6,817 nt of DNA, taken from contig JBGAWE010000238.1 in NCBI GenBank assembly GCA_044227705.1, forward strand, positions 1 through 6,817, in the 5' to 3' direction. The notes below the pieces were generated by a model. That model made no database searches, had not been told where the DNA came from, and was given only the letters and a program-made list of their open reading frames with translations. Shown piece by piece: positions 4,162-6,817 of the stretch. The DNA is from JANOQP01 sp044227705. Its GTDB lineage: Bacteria; Bacteroidota; Bacteroidia; Chitinophagales; Saprospiraceae. The translations under genes and the position numbers were made by a program. Position 1 is the stretch's first letter, and the number at the start of each line of letters is the position of its first letter.

Positions 4162-6817
4162 TCACCGGACGACGGCCACCGCCCGGCTGACCGAGGCCCC
4201 ATCGACCGTGATTCTCACCGCGTAAAGCCCGGCCGGGCGGTCCGACAGGTCGAGCCGCCAGTCCGCCGAGGAGGCCCGCCCGCCGTCGGTGCGCAGGATT
4301 TCGCGGCCGAGCGCGTCGAAGACCGAGGCCGAGAGGTCGGCCGGGGCCGTCAGGTCGAGGCGCACGTCGAGCAGGCCACCGGTCGGGTTGGGGAAGATCT
4401 GGAGGCCCGAGGCCCAGTCCGGCTCGCTCGATTCGACGAGGATGTTGTAAGGGCCGAGGAGCACCTTGCAGCCGTTTGCGTCAGTGACCTGCAGGAAGTA
4501 GTTGAGCATGGCCATCTGGTTGACGATATATGCCTGGGTCTCGCCGGGGAGCAGGTTGACGCCATTGAACCATTGGTAGAGGTAGCCACCGGCGCCGCCC
4601 GAGACGTTAACGTTGATGGAGCCATCCGACTCGCCGGGCTTGGCAGGGGTCAGGGTGACGCTGCCAGCGATGATCATGTCCGGTTGCGACAGGACGAAGG
4701 AGGAGGTACTCGTGCAGCCCGCCGCGTCGGTCGCCGTCACGGAGTAGGTGGCGGTGTCGAGGTCGGCTATGAGCGAACCGACGGCGTTGTTCGACCACTT
4801 GTAGGTGATTGGCGGTGTCCCGCCGCTGGTATTGGCGAGGAGCTTCCCGTTTTTGTCGCCATGACACTTGATGGCCCCGGCGACCGCCACGATGGTGTTC
4901 ATCGGGGGCGAGACGGAAATCTTGGCCGCGTCGGCCGTCGTGCAGTGGTTGGCCGGGTTCGTGATGAGGACGGAGAAGGTCTGCGTCGCCTGCGGCATGA
5001 TGGGCGGGCTGGGCAACGTCGGGTCGGCGAACAGGCCCGGTGGCGACCAACTGTAGACAAAGGCGGGCGAGTTGCCCACGCCGAGCGTCCACCCGTCGCC
5101 GAGGCAGAGCAATTTGTCGAGGCCTGCGCCGCCGCTCGGGGCGACGGTGTCGATGCCGACGTGGACGGACTTCGAGGCCGAGCAGCCGTTCCAGTCGAGC
5201 GTCACCTTGAAGGTGTAGGCTCCGGGCTTGGCGACCGTCAGGCTGGGGGCGAAGCCGACTTTCGAGCCGCCCGCGTCGAACCATTCGGTCTTGGCCGACT
5301 GCCCGGCGGGGCCATAGCTGCCCGCGAGGACGACGGTCTTGTTCAACTCGCAGGTGATGGTCGCCGTGTCGAAGGGCAGGACGAGGACGGACGGGGACGT
5401 CGTCCCGTCGGCGACGGGGGCGCAGGCCGAGTTGGTGCAGCCGTTGGCCGTGTTCGTCACTGTCAGGCAGTAGTTGCCCGGCTGGTTGACGACGGGCGAA
5501 AGGGTCGCAGCACCGGAAACGATGCCCGCCGAGGGCGACCAAAGGTAGGTGAAGTTCGGTCCCGACGAGGCCAGCCCGGCGAGCTGCACGGCGGGCAGGG
5601 CGCAGGTGATGGCCTGCGCAGGCCCCGCGTTGACAGCCGGTATTGTGCCGTTGCCCGCCACCGAGACCGAGGCCGAATTGGTGCAGCCGGTGGAGGTGTT
5701 GGTGACGAGGAGCGTGTAGGTGGCCGCCTGATTGACGGTCGGCACGAGGGTCGCGGCGCCGGAGACGATGCTGCCGCCCGTCCACATGTAGGCGAAGCCC
5801 GGCTGGCCCTGCGACGAGGCCGACGCATCGAGCGCGAGGCTGGGCACCGAGCAGCTCAAGGCGGCGGCGGGCTGCGCGATGGAGGCGATGGGCGGGTTCT
5901 TGTTCTCGCCGACGGTGGCAGAGGCCGTCGAGGTGCAGCCGTTGGGGGCGGTGACTGTGAGGAAATAGGTGCCGCCGAGGGCAACGGTCGGGCCTTGCTC
6001 GGCCGACCCGAAGCCGTTCGGGCCTGTCCAGAGGAAGACCGTGCCGGTCGCCGTCGCCGCGTTGAGGCTGGCCGTCGGGTTCGAGCAGGTGATGGTGCCG
6101 CTGGCGGTGGCCGTCGCGCCAGGGGGTGCCTTGTCGTCCACGACCTTCACCACGACGGTCGTCGAGCAGCCCGTGGCATTCGATTTCACATGAAAGACAT
6201 AGTCGCCCGCCGTTGTGACGGTCGTCGGGTTGGAGGCGGACTGGAAGTTGTTTGGCCCCGTCCACGAGAAGGTGACGCCAGTCGTCGTCGAGCTTCCGCT
6301 CAACGAGGCGGTGGAGAGGTTGGCGCAGGTCAGCGTGGCGCCGCTGGCAGAGGCGTTGGGCAGGTTCGTGTCGGAGCCGACGGTGGCCGAGGCCGTGCCG
6401 GTGCAGCCGTTCGACGGGTCAGTGATGGTCACCACATAGCTGCCGGGCAGCGTGACGGTCACGCCCGCCGAGGCACCGCTGCCCGCGATGCCCGGCCCCG
6501 ACCAGACGAATCCAGGGGCGCCCACGTTGCCCGTCGCCGTGAGCGAAAGGGAGGTCGTGGCGCAGGTCAGCGCGGCGTTTTGCGGCGAGATGGAGGCCAC
6601 AGGGGCGGTCTTGTTCTCCGAGACCGTCGTCGAGGCCGTCGAGGTGCAACCGTTGGCACCGGTGACGGTGAGGAAATACGCGCCGCCGGACGTGGCCATC
6701 GGGTTCTGCGCAGTGGAGGAGAAGTTGCCGGGGCCTGTCCAGTTCCAGCCGGTGCCGCTCGTCGTCGTTCCTGTCAACTGGACGGACGGGGCGGCGCACG
6801 TCAACGTTCCGCCGGTG
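4162..6817 (-). CDS. T9SS-secreted Ig/PKD-like repeat adhesin (5' end outside window)
   Basis: This frame is open from the right edge to TGA at 4162..4164, with 884 codons visible. The N-terminus and signal peptide lie outside. A TTG at 6802..6804 is an internal Leu of the repeat motif 'TLTC', not a start. The visible part holds eight tandem modules of 78-84 residues. Each begins with T/S/L-C, has a Trp about 20-25 residues later ('W.GP' in several) and a 'GC' near the end, like the Cys-Trp-Cys core of an Ig fold with one disulfide. Two SprB-like modules follow, then a T9SS type A sorting domain. The protein should cross the outer membrane by the type IX system, be cleaved at the sorting domain and be anchored to the surface or released. 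Such arrays act as stalks or adhesins in adhesion or gliding; the ligand is unknown. It is the first visible gene of the run, 21 nt ahead of the Kelch gene. Confidence 0.9.
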   Translation of the reverse strand, partial: TGGTLTCAAPSVQLTGTTTSGTGWNWTGPGNFSSTAQNPMATSGGAYFLTVTGANGCTSTASTTVSENKTAPVASISPQNAALTCATTSLSLTATGNVGAPGFVWSGPGIAGSGASAGVTVTLPGSYVVTITDPSNGCTGTASATVGSDTNLPNASASGATLTCANLSTASLSGSSTTTGVTFSWTGPNNFQSASNPTTVTTAGDYVFHVKSNATGCSTTVVVKVVDDKAPPGATATASGTITCSNPTASLNAATATGTVFLWTGPNGFGSAEQGPTVALGGTYFLTVTAPNGCTSTASATVGENKNPPIASIAQPAAALSCSVPSLALDASASSQGQPGFAYMWTGGSIVSGAATLVPTVNQAATYTLLVTNTSTGCTNSASVSVAGNGTIPAVNAGPAQAITCALPAVQLAGLASSGPNFTYLWSPSAGIVSGAATLSPVVNQPGNYCLTVTNTANGCTNSACAPVADGTTSPSVLVLPFDTATITCELNKTVVLAGSYGPAGQSAKTEWFDAGGSKVGFAPSLTVAKPGAYTFKVTLDWNGCSASKSVHVGIDTVAPSGGAGLDKLLCLGDGWTLGVGNSPAFVYSWSPPGLFADPTLPSPPIMPQATQTFSVLITNPANHCTTADAAKISVSPPMNTIVAVAGAIKCHGDKNGKLLANTSGGTPPITYKWSNNAVGSLIADLDTATYSVTATDAAGCTSTSSFVLSQPDMIIAGSVTLTPAKPGESDGSINVNVSGGAGGYLYQWFNGVNLLPGETQAYIVNQMAMLNYFLQVTDANGCKVLLGPYNILVESSEPDWASGLQIFPNPTGGLLDVRLDLTAPADLSASVFDALGREILRTDGGRASSADWRLDLSDRPAGLYAVRITVDGASVSRAVAVVR
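4165..4407 (-). other. T9SS type A C-terminal sorting domain
   Basis: The last 81 residues hold the standard motifs in order: 'LQIFPNPTGGLLDVRLDL', 'SVFDALGREIL', 'WRLDLSDRPAGLYAVRI', and a short basic end at VVR. This matches the Por secretion system type A sorting domain (PNPxxG, DxxGRxxL, LxxGxYxV). It directs export through the type IX translocon and is normally removed by the sortase. Confidence 0.95.
4435..4671 (-). other. Second, divergent SprB-like module
   Basis: The unit carries 'ESDGSINVNVSGGAGGYLYQW' without the last residue shown in the usual core, then 'NYFLQVTDANGC', so it keeps the DG.I...SGG..Y.Y.W and VTDANGC landmarks. The opening Cys of the preceding module is absent; the single Cys is in the NGC. 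It lies directly before the linker to the sorting domain. Confidence 0.75.
4675..4878 (-). other. SprB-type repeat module
   Basis: Residues begin GAIKCHGDKNGKLLANTSGG, continue with 'ITYKWSN' and 'LIADLDTATYSVTATDAAGC', and close with 'FVLSQP'. This is the classic SprB repeat layout: C.GD.NG, SGG.PP..Y.WS, L..G.Y.VT.TDA.GC, and a final L.QP. SprB repeats occur in T9SS-exported gliding and adhesion proteins of Bacteroidota. Confidence 0.88.
4903..6817 (-). repeat. Eight tandem Ig/PKD-like modules (protein-level repeat)
   Basis: Module boundaries, taken at the 'TC' or equivalent that opens each unit, are about: 6568..6817 (cut by the edge), 6331..6567, 6091..6330, 5857..6090, 5608..5856, 5356..5607, 5110..5355 and 4903..5109. 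Each encodes an opening Cys, a central Trp and a late Gly-Cys (NHC in the last). Linkers such as 'SENKTAPVASI', 'GENKNPPIASI' and 'GSDTNLPNASA' join them. The second-last module has EWFD in place of the usual W.GP turn, and the last is shorter and most diverged. Confidence 0.87.

Noticed and set aside
4607..6265. A 552-codon open frame on the minus strand overlapping the adhesin gene
   Set aside because: It lies in another frame of the same strand. Its product is Arg/His/Pro-rich with no fold signature, while the overlapping frame encodes clear Ig-like, SprB and sorting domains.
6802..6804. TTG as a possible start codon of the adhesin
   Set aside because: The frame stays open to the edge and the codon is the Leu of the 'TLTC' motif that also opens other modules. 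The true start is upstream, outside the window.

Overview
The window is one block of tightly spaced protein genes, all read on the minus strand, from a GC-rich member of the Bacteroidota; the style resembles Saprospiraceae and related lineages. Three things point there: a C-terminal type IX secretion (T9SS) type A sorting domain (4165..4407), SprB-like repeats in front of it, and signal-peptide ends of the form 'SAQ' and 'SGQ' typical of the phylum. No Shine-Dalgarno-like sequence precedes the starts. Short A/T-rich stretches precede them instead, which also fits Bacteroidota. The assignment is by sequence style, not by a marker gene.

In transcription order (right to left) the layout is as follows. 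(1) 4162..6817 is the C-terminal 884 codons of a large secreted adhesin-like protein. It has eight visible tandem Ig/PKD-like modules with a Cys...Trp...Gly-Cys signature, then two SprB-like modules, then the T9SS sorting domain. (2) 2431..4140 is a predicted lipoprotein with two FN3-like modules and a C-terminal Kelch-type beta-propeller. (3) 1555..2406 is a signal-peptide protein of unknown function with two predicted membrane segments and a strand-like C-terminus. (4) 1..1551 is an exported WD40 protein with a TPR-like segment and an Ala/Glu/Arg-rich coiled coil ahead of the propeller. It runs off the left edge without a stop.

The gaps between genes are 21, 24 and 3 nt, with no terminator-like hairpin, so the four genes look like one operon whose promoter lies beyond the right edge. 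All four products carry, or by their architecture should carry, export signals, so the cluster is best read as a cell-envelope or surface module: a displayed Ig-repeat fibre, two beta-propeller proteins and a membrane protein. Its actual function cannot be read from the sequence.

I see no RNA genes, mobile elements, CRISPR arrays or origins, and no gene-free stretch over 24 nt. The many other long open frames on both strands are by-products of the high GC content.
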